A stretch of DNA of 64,000 nucleotides, from the NCBI GenBank assembly GCA_021234155.1, contig JAJEKV010000004.1, forward strand, positions 27,796,919 through 27,860,918, in the 5' to 3' direction. This document shows positions 33,335-46,233 of the stretch, piece after piece (within the stretch, counting starts at the first letter, position 1; each line of letters opens with the position of its first letter). The position numbers and the translations under genes were made by a program. The stretch comes from Isoetes taiwanensis (Eukaryota > Streptophyta > Lycopodiopsida > Isoetales > Isoetaceae). The notes beneath the pieces are model-generated. The model was given only the letters and a program-made list of their open reading frames with translations. It did no database searches and had not been told where the DNA came from.

Positions 33335-36300
33335 ATGTCTAGCCGTTTTGGAGCTGGATTGTTAGCAACAGTTGAAGTTTACAAAGGAGGGCCTGGTTTC
33401 CAGATCTAGAAGGATGCTGTGAAACATGTGTTGGAAGTAGAAGACTTGTGGGATCTTGTGGATCCTACTGCAGGTGTTGCAACCACAGTTGCAAGTTCCA
33501 GTGTTGTTAATGCCTCTGCTGCAAAGGGACAGGAAGGAGATGCTGCCAGTAGTGAAGAAGTTACCTCTGGAGAAAGCAGTGGAGCTAGGGGTCGATCTAG
33601 TTTGGCCAAAGTGAAAGAGGCACAAGGAATCATTGCTTCAAAGGTTAGTCCTACAATTAGGCTAAAATTGCGAAACAAGAGTCCTAGGGAGATGTGGATG
33701 TTTATGCTCAAACATTATGAAGAGAAAACCTCATCACAAATAGATTTATTGGATAAAGAGCTCAGAAATCTTAAGTTACATGACGAGGATGATGTCTCAG
33801 ACTTTTTTAACAAGTTTGATAATATAGTGGCTGATCTTAGTGGGGCTGGAGTAGATCTCACTGAGAGATACCAGGTTTTAGCAGTTGCTAGAGCAATTGT
33901 AGATAATGATCAACTGAGTTTATTTATAAGAAACATTGCTAAGAACAGGGAAGAGGCTGAAACAATTATTAGAACAGAGGTGGAGCAAAAAAGGGTTGTA
34001 AAAGGAGTTGAAGAGGAAACTGAAATTTTGTATCTTTGGTAAAAGACAAGATAAAATCATATGTTATTTTCGGTCATGAACCCGGGTCGGTGTCAAAAGT
34101 AATTGTCCTAAGCTCAAGAAAAAAAGAGTTTTCTTGCTACACATGTGGTGGTCAAGGCCACTTGGCATCTAAGTGTCCTACTCCAAGGGAACTTGGAAGA
34201 GGTAGAGGCAGCTCTAGCAGAGGAAGAGGTGCATCAAGAGGTCGAGGGGAAGGCAGGAAATCTGCTGGTGCTTTTATTGCACAAGAACACGAAGAAGGTG
34301 AAAAGATTGTTGATGAAGATGAGGTAAACTTGCTGAATTCGATTGTTGAAAATAAGAACAATGCTAACAAGTTATCTCATGCTCTTGTAGTTGATAGTGG
34401 AGCTGAAAGATCAGTAGTCCACTCTGCTCGTTTGCTTAAAAATTTGGAACAAGGAGAAGCCAAAAGTGTGCAAGTAGGAAATGGAGCCTTGCAAAAGATT
34501 GAAGGAAGGGGATTATTGCAGCTATGGGATTTGCAAGGAAATATAGTGAACATTAAAAATGTTTTGTGTGTACCTGGAATTATCAAAAATCTTATATCTG
34601 TTAGCCAGTTAGTTGATTTGGGTTACAGAGTAGTGTTTGATGATGTTGGCTGTAACATATGGTTGAATAATGAAATTAAGTTTCATGCTAAGCGAGTTGG
34701 TAAACTATTTCAGTTTGAGCATGTCGATGATTTACCTTGTCAAATGTTGATGCTGTCAGAATTTGAGATGTGGCACAATAGATTAGCACACACTCATGCA
34801 AACAATCTCAAGTTATTAGCAAAGAAAGGACTCATCAAATATGAAAATGAGGAAAAAGGGCATATATGTGAAGGATGCATGCTAGGCAAAATTAATAGAT
34901 TGCCTTTCCTCAAAGCAAAGAAAAGAAGTAAGGAGATACTGGAATTGGTTCATACTGACTTGTGTGGACCTTTGAATGTCAGAGGTAGGACAAGCAAAAG
35001 GTATTTTATCACATTCATTGATGATTATACCAGGAAATGTAAATGTTACTTGCTAGCCAACAAATCTCAAGCTTTGATAGCCTTCAAACAGGTTTGTTCT
35101 TTGAATCGAAAAGGCAAAACAGTAAGAAATTAAAGTGCATAAGATCTGATAGAGGGGGAGAGTATCTTTCAGCCAAGTTTAAGAGTTTTTGTATTGCAAA
35201 TGGCATCAGGAGACAATTAACATGTAGATACAGTCCCCAACAAAATGGAATAGCAGAAAGAAGAAATAGGACGCTTATGAATGCAGTCAGGTCAATGATT
35301 AAGAACAGTGGATTACCAAATTATTTATGGGAAGAAGCTTTATTGACAGCCAATACCATACAAAATAAGCTGCCTTCATCAAGCTTGCAAGGGAATATTC
35401 CTGATTTAATGTGGTATGGAGAAGGTTCAGAAATTGATTATGAAAAATTTAAAGTTTATGGCTGCCTGGCTTATGTTCATAAACCAGATGAACTCAGGAA
35501 AAAGCTTGATGCCAAAGCTGAGATTGGTTTTCTTGTAGGCTATGATAGCCACTCGAAAGGCTATAGAATTTTTATTCCAGAAAATAAAAATATTGTGATT
35601 AGTAGGGATGTGATATTCTGTGAAGATGTTTTGTACAAACATAGACATCAATTTCAAAAGGAATTGCCTACTCCTCAAGCTTCACAGATGACAAATAATC
35701 AAATTGATTATGAAGAGGAGGAGGAGGATAAAATAGATGGATTAGCTGCAGATCAAATACCTCAAACTCAGAGATCTGAAGCTGAAACAGAAGTTCTTGA
35801 AGCAGATAAAGCATCAGAGAAGAAGACTCGAAAGAGGAGAACAGAAGCACAAAGACTACAAGATGAAATTAAATTTGATAAAGAAGTCTATGGAAGAAAT
35901 CCTTTAGGTGGGAGCAGAAGGTTGGAACCGCTGCAACCAAATCAAGCAGAGGATGACATTGAACAGATTATGGCAATAATTGAAGATATTGAAATACCCA
36001 GAACAGTTGAGCAGGCCTTAGAAAGTGTTAATGCAGAAGAATGGAAAAAGGCTATGCATGATGAGTTAAGCTCTTTTGCAGATACTCATACTTATGATGT
36101 TGTTGAGCAACCTGCTAGTTGGCAGTAAATGGATTTTTAAAATCAAAACCAATGCAGATGGTTCACAAAAATATAAAGCACGTTTAGTGGCTCAGGGGTT
36201 TACTCAAAAACAGGGAGAAGATTATGATGAAACTTATTCACCCATAGTAAAGCTCACTAGCCTTGTTAAGTTTGGCCAATGCTCTTGACTATGAAATCCA

Positions 36301-37512
36301 TCACATGGATGTGAAAACAGCGTTTTTAAATGCTATACTAGAGGAAGACATCTTCATGAAACAGGCTCCTGGTTTTGAGAAAGGAAACAAGTTAGTTTGG
36401 AAATTGAATAGGGCAGTATATGGTTTGAAGCAAGCTCCAAGAGAATGGTATCTTTGCATAGACACTTTTCTAAGAGAGCAAGGGTTTGAAAAATTTCAAA
36501 ATGATGGTAACTTATATAGATACAAAATAGAAGATAAATTTTGTATTATAGCCTTGTATGTAGATGACTGCATCATGGTTGCTAATTCCACTCAAGTTCT
36601 GGAAGTTTGCAAAAATATTCTACAGCACAGATTCAAGATGACAGACTTAGGGCCCTTGCAAAAATTTCTGGGAATTGAGGTGATTAGAGACAGGAAAAAC
36701 AGATTGCTGAAATTAAAAAAAAAAAGGGCATATAGAAAATATGCTTAAAAGGTTCAATATGCAACAAGCTTGTACTGTCAAAACTCCAATTGTACCAAGC
36801 CATCGTCTAACTGTAAGTTCTGAGGTTAATGCAGATGAACTGGAGTACATGACACAGGTCCCATATCGTGCTCTAGTAGGGTGTTTACTGTACTTGAGCA
36901 ACAGTACTAGGCCGGACATAACCTATGCTGTCAATATCCTGAGCAGAAGAGGCAGCAATCCTGAGAAGGTTCACTGGTTGGCTGCAAAAAGAGTATTAAA
37001 ATATCTGAAAGGAACTCAAGATTATGGGATAACTTTCAATGATAATAATCTAGAAATGTATGCCTATTCAGATGCAGACTGGGCAGGGGATCAAACAGAA
37101 AGGAAGTCTACTACAGGTTATGTGATTTTTCTTGGAGGAGGCACAATAAGTTGGAGAACCAAGAAACAGTCTGCTATAGCCTTATCTTCAGCAGAAGCTG
37201 AATATGCAGCCTCATCTCTTTTGTCCAGAGAAATAATTTGGCTCAGAAGACTTCTAGAAGAGTTGGATATCAAACAGATAAATCCTACAACTATCTTTTC
37301 TGATAGCCAAAGTTGCATTGCAATAGTCAAAAATCCAGTTGAACATGAGAGAACTAAACATATTGAGTTAAGCTTGCATTACATCAGAGATCAAGCAGCA
37401 AAGGGCAATATCCAAATGATGTATATCAGAACTGACAAACAAATAGCAGATGTTTTCACAAAAGGGCTTCTAGAAAGTAAGTTTACATTTTTTTCAAAAG
37501 CAGTTAAAGATT
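33335..37512 (+). pseudogene. Copia gag-pol, unit 1
   Basis: Gag starts at ATG 33335 (MSSRFGAGLLATVEVYKGG); codon 25 is TAG where copia gags have Trp. After a frameshift near 34036 come a canonical zinc knuckle (CYTCGGQGHLASKC, 34136), protease (VVDSGAERSVV, 34387), the pre-integrase zinc region (MWHNRLAHTHANNL, CEGC, 34767), and integrase with D in HTDLCGP, D in RSDRGGEY and E in NGIAERRN (34950-35270, frameshift near 35090). Reverse transcriptase (36127-36700) has YVDDCIMV; RNase H (37060-37500) has YSDADWAGD and SSAEAEYAA. A deletion near 36115 and an 8-bp loss near 36262 break RT. Only this unit has the gag N-terminus. Confidence 0.9.
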
Positions 37513-37525
37513 AATTGCTTATGCA

Positions 37526-37537
37526 ATGAAGGAGGAG
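37526..37537 (+). other. Copia polypurine tract, unit 1
   Basis: The purine run aatgaaggaggag directly precedes LTR2. The same string precedes LTR3 (41715) and LTR4 (46234). Confidence 0.85.
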
Positions 37538-38058
37538 TGTTAGAAAAATGAGGTCATTGCATAAGAGTGTGTCATGTGATATTCGAGCACATAAGGGGAT
37601 TAGTGACCACATTTTGGCTCCCCTAGGCTAATGAGGATTCATACAAGCATTCATGAGAAGCAGTGGCAGTGAATGCAAGAAAGAAAAGCTCTGAAATTGA
37701 AAAGTGGCGGGCAGGTACTACCCTGAGGTTGCTACGCCCGCCAGAAATCGCTTGGTACCCCCTGCCCGCCACTTAGGGTTTTGGGTTGACTGGTCAACGG
37801 TCAAAGTCAACGACAGCTGGAACTTAAGGACAGCAGGGCATCCTATTATCTAGGCAAGTTGGAAAACTTTCTATATGAAGGGCATGCACGATTTGACAAG
37901 TGGATATGTCCAGATTGGCAAGAAAATATTCATATATATAGGGATGATGGGGATAGATGTATGCATCTGTTGCAGATGAAGTGATAGGTGCGGGTTGGAA
38001 GAGGCAGAAGCTTATACTTGGTATACTTGAGTTCATATCCTAAGCTTTGATTCTAACA
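37538..38058 (+). repeat. Copia LTR2
   Basis: 521 bp, internal LTR of the array. Its right edge joins internal 2 at gttgctagagc, which corresponds to position 33884 of internal 1, so the primer site is missing. Confidence 0.95.
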
Positions 38059-41000
38059 GTTGCTAGAGCAATTGTAGATAATGATCAGCTGAGTTTATTT
38101 ATAAGAAACATTGCTAAGAACAGGGAAGAGGCTGAAACAATTATTAGAACAGAGGTGGAGCAAAAAAGGGTTGTAAAAGGAGTTGAAGAGGAAACTGAAA
38201 TTTTGTATGCTGGTAAAAGACAAGATAAAATCATATGTTATTTCTGTCATGAACCTGGTCGTGTCAAAAGTAATTGTCCTAAGCTCAAGAAAAAAGAGTT
38301 TTACTGCTACACATGTGGTGGTCAAGGCCACTTGGCATCTAAGTGTCCTACTCCAAGGGAACTTGGAAGAGGTAGAGGCAGCTCTAGCAGAGGAAGAGGT
38401 GCATCAAGAGGGCGAGGGGAAGGCAGTGAAATCTGCCGGTGCTTTTATTGCACAAGAACACGAAGAAGGTGAAAAGATTGTTGATGAAGATGAGGTAAAC
38501 TTGTGAATTCGATTGTTGAAAATAAGAACAATGCTAACAAGTTATCTCATGCTCTTTGTAGTTGATAGTGGAGCTGAAAGATCAAGAGTCCACTCGCCGT
38601 TTTGTTTGCTTAAAAATTTGGAACAAGGAGAAGCCAAAAGTGTGCAAGTAGGAAATGGAGCCTTGCAAAAGATTGAAGGAAGGGGATTATTGCAGCTATG
38701 GATTTGTAAGGAAATATAGTGAACATTAAAAATGTTTTGTGTGTACCGGAATTATCAAAAATCTTATATCTCATTAGCCGCTTAGTTGATTTGGGTTACA
38801 GAGTAGTGTTTGATGATGTTGGTTTGAACATATGGTTGAATAATGAAATTAAGTTTCATGCTAAGCGAGTTGGTAAACTATTTCAGTTTGAGCATGTCGA
38901 TGATTTACCTTGTCAAATGTTGATGCTGTCAGAATTTGAGATGTGGCACAATAGATTAGCACACACTCATGCAAACAATCTCAAGTTATTAGCAAAGAAG
39001 GGCATATATGTGAAGGATGCATGCTAGGCAAAATTAATAGATTGCCTTTCCTCAAAGCAAAGAAAAGAAGTAAGGAGATACTGGAATTGGTTCATACTGA
39101 CTTGTGTGGACCTTTGAATGTCAGAGGTAGGACAAGCAAAAGGTATTTTATCACATTCATTGATGATTATACCAGGAAATGTAAATGTTACTTGCTAGCC
39201 AACAAATCTCAAGCTTTGATAGCCTTCAAACAGTTTGTTGCTGAATCAGAAAGGCAAACAGGTAAGAAATTAAAGTGCATAAGATCTGATAGAGGGGGAG
39301 AGTATCTTTCAGCCAAGTTTAAGAGTTTTTGTATTGCAAATGGCATCAGGAGACAATTAACATGTAGATACAAATCCACAACAAAATGGAATAGAAAAAA
39401 AGAAGAAATAGGACGCTTATGAATGCAATCAGTCAATGATTAAGAAACAATGGATTACCAAATTATTTATGGGAAGAAGCTTTATTGACAGCCAATACCA
39501 TACAAAATAAGCTGCCTTCATCAAGCTTGCAAGGGAATATTCCTGATTTAATGTGGTATGGAGAAGGTTCAGAAATTGATTATGAAAAATTTAAAGTTTA
39601 TGGTCTGCCCGGCTTATGTTCATAAACCCGGATGAACTCAGGAAAAAGCTTGATGCCAAAGCCTGAGATTGGTTTTCTTGTAGGCTATGATAGCCTTTCG
39701 AAAGGCTATAGAATTTTTATTCCGTAAAAATAAAAAATATTGTGATTAGTAGGGATGTGATATTTCGCGGAAGATGTTTTGTACAAACATAGACATCAAG
39801 TTCAAAAGGAATTGCCTACTCCTCAAGCTTCACAGATGACAAATAATCAAATTGATTATGAAGAGGAGGAGGAGGATAAAATAGATGGATTAGTCCGCAG
39901 ATCAAATACCTCAAACTCGAGAGATCAAGTTGAAAACGAAGTTCTTGAAGCGGATAAAGCATCGAGAAGAAGAAGACGAAAGAGGAGAACGAAGCACAAA
40001 GGCGCAAGATGAAATTAAATTTGATAAAGAAGTCTATGGAAGAAATCCTTTAGGTGGGAGCGAAGGAAGGTTGGAACCGCTGCAACCAAATCAAGCAAGA
40101 GGATGACATTGAGCGATTATGGCAATAATTGAAGATATTGAAATACCCGCAGCGGTTGGAGAAAGGCCTTAGAAAGTGTTAATGCGAAGAAGAATGGAAA
40201 AAGGCTATGCATGATGAGTTAAGCTCTTTTGCGGATACTCATACTTATGATGTTGTTGAGCAACTTCTTTGGACAAAACATAGTTGGCGATAAATGGATT
40301 TTTAAAATCAAAACCAATGCGAGATGGTTCACAAAAATATAAAGCACGTTTAGTGGCTCGAGGGGGTTTACTCAAAAACAGGGGAGAAGATTATGATGAA
40401 ACTTATTCACCCATAGTAAAGCTCACTAGCCTTGTTAAGTTTGGCCAATGCTCTTGACTATGAAATCCATCACATGGATGTGAAAAACTTGGCGTTTTTA
40501 AATGCTATACTAGAGGAAGACATCTTCATGAAACAGGCTCCGGTTTTGAGAAAAGGAAACAAGTTAGTTTGGAAATTGAATAGGGGCAAGATATGGTTTG
40601 AAGCAAGCTCCAAGAGAATGGTATCTTTGCATAGACACTTTTCTAAGAGAGCAAGGGTTTGAAAAATTTCAAAATGATGGTAACTTATATAGATACAAAA
40701 TAGAAGATAAATTTTGTATTATAGCCTTGTATGTAGATGACTGCATCATGGTTGCTAATTCCACTCAAGTTCTGGAAGTTTGCAAAAATATTCTACAAAG
40801 ACAGATTCAAGATGACAGACTTAGGGCCCTTGCAAAAATTTCGGGAATTGAGGTGATTAGAGGCAGGAAAAACAGATTGCTGAAATTAAAACAAAAAAGG
40901 GCATATAGAAAATATGCTTAAAAGGTTCAATATGCAACAAGCTTGAAACCGTCAAAACTCCAATTGTACCAAGCCATCGCCTAACTGTAAGTTTCGAGGT

Positions 41001-41714
41001 TAATGCGTGATGAACCGAGTACATGACACAGTCCCATATCGTGCTCTAGTAGGGTGTTTCTTGTACTTGAGCAACAAAGACTAAATTTGGACATAACCTA
41101 TCTTTGTCAATATCGAAAGCGAAGAGTAAGAAACAATCCTGAGAAGGTTCACTGGTTGGCTGCAAAAAGAGTATTAAAATATCTGAAAGGAACTCAAGAT
41201 TATGGGATAACTTTCAATGATAATAATCTAGAAATGTATGCCTATTCAGATGCAGACTGGGCAGGGGATCAAACAGAAAGGAAGTCTACTACAGGTTATG
41301 TGATTTTTCTTGGAGGAGGCACAATAAGTTGGAGAACCAAGAAAGCTTGATCGCTATAGCCTTATCTTCGCCAGGCTGAATATGCAGCCTCATCTCTTTT
41401 GTCCAGAGAAATAATTTGGCTTAGAAGACTTCTAGAAGAGTTGGATATCAAACAGATAAATCCTACAACTATCTTTTCTGATAGCCAAAGTTGCATTGCA
41501 ATAGTCAAAAATCCAGTTGAACATGAGAGAACTAAACATATTGAGTTAAGCTTGCATTACATCAGAGATCAAGCAGCAAAGGGCAATATCCAAATGATGT
41601 ATATCAGAACTGACAAACAAATAGCAGATGTTTTCACAAAAGGGCTTCCAGAAAGTAAGTTTACATTTTTTCAAAAGCAGTTAAAGATTAATTGCTTATG
41701 CAATGAAGGAGGAG
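38059..41714 (+). pseudogene. Copia gag-pol, unit 2 (5' deleted, heavily corrupted)
   Basis: Starts inside gag (VARAIVDNDQLSLF). Two knuckles: CYFCHEPGRVKSNC, where the usual His is Arg, and CYTCGGQGHLASKC. Protease, integrase, RT with YVDD and RNase H can all be followed by eye against units 1 and 3, but small changes at CAG/CTG sites break the frame about every 100-300 bp. It shares with unit 1 the 8-bp loss before LLSLANALDYEI (near 40431) and with unit 3 the 577-bp 5' deletion. Confidence 0.9.
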
Positions 41715-42560
41715 TGTTAGAAAAATGAGGTCATTGCATAAGAGTGTGTCATGTGATATTCGAGCACATAAGGGGATTAGTGACCACATTTTGGCTCCCC
41801 TAGGCTAATGAGGATTCATACAAGCATTCATGAGAAGCAGTGGCAGTGAATGCAAGAAAGAAAAGCTTTGAAATTGAAAAGTGGCGGGCAGGTACTACCC
41901 TGAGGTTGCTACGCCCGCCAGAAATCGCTTGGTACCCCCTGCCCGCCACTTAGGGTTTTGGGTTGACTGGTCAACGGTCAAAGTCAACGACAGCTGGAAC
42001 TTAAGGACAGCAGGGCATCCTATTATCTAGGCAAGTTGGAAAACTTTCTATATGAAGGGCATGCACGATTTGACAAGTGGATATGTCCAGATTGGCAAGA
42101 AAATATTCATATATAGGGTAAAAGCATGTTAGGGTGTACCACTTTTGGAACCTGCAAAAGTACATACACTAGGTACTTCAGAACTGGGTACTTTCTCATT
42201 TTTATTTTCATTAAAACTAGTACAAATATCCAAAATAAAAGTCAAGGACGCATTAATATTCAAAGTTAAGATAAAGATAATGCTACCGGAGACCAAAATA
42301 TATATAAAAGTTCTAGAATGTACCTTTTATTGGGATATTACACAGGTACCCAGTACCCAGTCCTGGGTACCTTTTTAGGTACTTTTTTGGTCACTAAATA
42401 ATACTTTTTAAGGGACACCCTAACATGCTTTTACCCTATATAGGGATGATGGGGATAGATGTATGCATCTGTTGCAGATGAAGTGATAGGTGCGGGTTGG
42501 AAGAGGCAGAAGCTTATACTTGGTATACTTGAGTTCATATCCTAAGCTTTGATTCTAACA
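41715..42560 (+). repeat. Copia LTR3 with a MITE inside
   Basis: 846 bp, equal to 521 bp of LTR plus a 321-bp MITE (42116-42436) and its 4-bp duplication. The join to internal 3 is at the same base as the LTR2/internal 2 join. Confidence 0.95.
42116..42436. mobile_element. MITE, GGGTAAAAGCATG family, copy 2
   Basis: 321 bp with the same ends as copy 1 and closely similar throughout. It is flanked by tata (42112-42115 and 42437-42440). The other three LTRs provide the empty site: a run of eight TA bases becomes six plus six, consistent with a 4-bp target duplication. Confidence 0.95.
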
Positions 42561-45500
42561 GTTGCTAGAGCAATTGTAGATAATGATCAGCTGAGTTTAT
42601 TTATAAGAAACATTGCTAAGAACAGGGAAGAGGCTGAAACAATTATTAGAACAGAGGTGGAGCAAAAAAGGGTTGTAAAAGGAGTTGAAGAGGAAACTGA
42701 AATTTTGTATGCTGGTAAAAGACAAGATAAAATCATATGTTATTTCTGTCATGAACCTGGTCGTGTCAAAAGTAATTGTCCTAAGCTCAAGAAAAAAGAG
42801 TTTTACTGCTACACATGTGGTGGTCAAGGCCACTTGGCATCTAAGTGTCCTACTCCAAGGGAACTTGGAAGAGGTAGAGGCAGCTCTAGCAGAGGAAGAG
42901 GTGCATCAAGAGGTCGAGGGGAAGGCAGGAAATCTGCTGGTGCTTTTATTGCACAAGAACACGAAGAAGGTGAAAAGATTGTTGATGAAGATGAGGTAAA
43001 CTTGCTGAATTCGATTGTTGAAAATAAGAACAATGCTAACAAGTTATCTCATGCTCTTGTAGTTGATAGTGGAGCTGAAAGATCAGTAGTCCACTCTGCT
43101 CGTTTGCTTAAAAATTTGGAACAAGGAGAAGCCAAAAGTGTGCAAGTAGGAAATGGAGCCTTGCAAAAGATTGAAGGAAGGGGATTATTGCAGCTATGGG
43201 ATTTGCAAGGAAATATAGTGAACATTAAAAATGTTTTGTGTGTACCTGGAATTATCAAAAATCTTATATCTTAGCCGTTAGTTGATTTGGGTTCTGAGAG
43301 TAGTGTTTGATGATGTTGGCTGTAACATATGGTTGAATAATGAAATTAAGTTTCATGCTAAGCGAGTTGGTAAACTATTTCAGTTTGAGCATGTCGATGA
43401 TTTACCTTGTCAAATGTTGATCTTTGTCGCCGAATTTGAGATGTGGCACAATAGATTAGCACACACTCATGCAAACAATCTCAAGTTATTAGCAAAGAAA
43501 GGACTCATCAAATATGAAAATGAGGAAAAAGGGCATATATGTGAAGGATGCATGCTAGGCAAAATTAATAGATTGCCTTTCCTCAAAGCAAAGAAAAGAA
43601 GTAAGGAGATCTTTGGAATTGGTTCATACTGACTTGTGTGGACCTTTGAATGTCAGAGGTAGGACAAGCAAAAGGTATTTTATCACATTCATTGATGATT
43701 ATACCAGGAAATGTAAATGTTACTTGCTAGCCAACAAATCTCAAGCTTTGATAGCCTTCAAACAGTTTGTTGCTGAATCAGAAAGGCAAACAGGTAAGAA
43801 ATTAAAGTGCATAAGATCTGATAGAGGGGGAGAGTATCTTTCAGCCAAGTTTAAGAGTTTTTGTATTGCAAATGGCATCAGGAGACAATTAACATGTAGA
43901 TACAGTCCCCAACAAAATGGAATAGCAGAAAGAAGAAATAGGACGCTTATGAATGCAGTCAGGTCAATGGTTAAGAACAGTGGATTACCAAATTATTTAT
44001 GGGAAGAAGCTTTATTGACAGCCAATACCATACAAAATAAGCTGCCTTCATCAAGCTTGCAAGGGAATATTCCTGATTTAATGTGGTATGGAGAAGGTTC
44101 AGAAATTGATTATGAAAAATTTAAAGTTTATGGCTGCCTGGCTTATGTTCATAAACCAGATGAACTCAGGAAAAAGCTTGATGCCAAAGCTGAGATTGGT
44201 TTTCTTGTAGGCTATGATAGCCACTCGAAAGGCTATAGAATTTTTATTCCAGAAAATAAAAATATTGTGATTAGTAGGGATGTGATATTCTGTGAAGATG
44301 TTTTGTACAAACATAGACATCAAGTTCAAAAGGAATTGCCTACTCCTCAAGCTTCACAGATGACAAATAATCAAATTGATTATGAAGAGGAGGAGGAGGA
44401 TAAAATAGATGGATTAGCTGCAGATCAAATACCTTAAACTCAGAGGTCTGAAGCTGAAACAGAAGTTCTTGAAGCAGATAAAGCATCGAGAGAAGAAGAC
44501 TTCGAAAGAGGAGAAACGAGATACAAAAGGCGCAAGATGAAATTAAATTTGACAAAGAAGTCTATGGAAGAAATCCTTTAGGTGGGGAGCAGAAGGTTGG
44601 AACCATTTGCAACCAAATCAAGCAGAGGATGACATTGAAATGATTATGGCAATAATTGAAGATATTGAAATACCCGTAAGCAGTTGAGCGGGCCTTAGAA
44701 AGTGTTAATGCGTAAGAATGGAAAAAGGCTATGCATGATGAGTTAAGCTCTTTTGCGAGATACTCATACTTATGATGTTGTTGAAACCTTTCTTTGGACA
44801 AAACATAGTTGGCAGTAAATGGATTTTTAAAATCAAAACCAATGCAGATGGTTCACAAAAATATAAAGCACGTTTAGTGGCTCAGGGGTTTACTCAAAAA
44901 CAGGGAGAAGATTATGATGAAACTTATTCACCCATAGTAAAGCTCACGAGCCTAAGGGTATTGTTAAGTTTGGCCAATGCTCTTGACTATGAAATCCATC
45001 ACATGGATGTGAAAACAGCGTTTTTAAATGCTATACTAGAGGAAGACATCTTCATGAAACAGGCTCCTGGTTTTGAGAAAGGAAACAAGTTAGTTTGGAA
45101 ATTGAATAGGGCAGTATATGGGTTGAAGCAAGCTCCAAGAGAATGGTATCTTTGCATAGACACTTTTCTAAGAGAGCAAGGGTTTGAAAAATTTCAAAAT
45201 GATGGTAACTTATATAGATACAAAATAGAAGATAAATTTTGTATTATAGCCTTGTATGTAGATGACTGCATCATGGTTGCTAATTCCACTCAAGTTCTGG
45301 AAGTTTGCAAAAATATTCTACAGCACAGATTCAAGATGACAGACTTAGGGCCCTTGCAAAAATTTCTGGGAATTGAGGTGATTAGAGACAGGAAAAACAG
45401 ATTGCTGAAATTAAAACAAAAAGGGCATATAGAAAATATGCTTAAAAGGTTCAATATGCAACAAGCTTGTACTGTCAAAACTCCAATTGTACCAGACCAT

Positions 45501-46233
45501 CATCTAACTGTAAGTTCTGAGGTTAATGCAGATGAACTGGAGTACATGACACAGGTCCCATATCGTGCTCTAGTAGGGTGTTCTTGTACTTGAGCAACGA
45601 TTACTAGGCCGGACATAACCTATCTTTGTCAATATCCCGAAGGTAAGAGGCAGCAATCCGAGAAGGGTTCACCGTTGGCTGCAAAAAAAGAGTATTAAAA
45701 TATCTGAAAGGAACTCAAGATGATGGGATAACTTTCAATGATAATAATCTAGAAATGTATGCCTATTCGGATCTTGGTAGGCGGGGATCAAACAAAAGGA
45801 AGTCTACTACAAAGGTTATGTGATTTTTCTTGGAGGAGGCACAATAAGTTGGAGAACCAAGAGCGATCTGCTATAGCCTTATCTTCAGCAGAAGCTGAAT
45901 ATGCAGCCTCATCTCTTTTGTCCAGAGAAATAATTTGGCTCAGAAGACTTCTAGAAGAGTTGGATATCAAACAGATAAATTCTACAACTATCTTTTCTGA
46001 TAGCCAAAGTTGCATTGCAATAGTCAAAAATCCAGTTGAACATGAGAGAACTAAACATATTGAGTTAAGCTTGCATTACATCAGAGATCAAGCAGCAAAG
46101 GGCAATATCCAAATGATGTATATCAGAACTGACAAACAAATAGCAGATGTTTTCACAAAAGGGCTTCCAGAAAGTAAGTTTACATTTTTTCAAAAGCAGT
46201 TAAAGATTAATTGCTTATGCAATGAAGGAGGAG
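42561..46233 (+). pseudogene. Copia gag-pol, unit 3 (5' deleted, best preserved pol)
   Basis: The longest clean stretches are 42549-43274 (gag 3' part, both zinc knuckles, protease VVDSGAERSVV), 43613-44437 (integrase with all three acidic motifs and the NGIAERRN Glu) and 44772-45593 (RT, including TSLRVLLSLANALDYEI, intact where units 1 and 2 lost 8 bp, and YVDDCIMV). RNase H follows at 45890-46240. Remaining breaks at about 43270, 43425, 43612, 44437-44770 and 45590-45880 again sit at CAG/CTG sites. It lacks the primer site and gag start, so it could not replicate on its own. Confidence 0.9.

Noticed and set aside
36713-36919. Small minus-strand ORFs antisense to the copia RT (and equivalents at 35427, 42597, 43049, 44099, 45290)
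   Set aside because: They recur only because the copia units recur, and are shadows of the plus-strand gag-pol frames.
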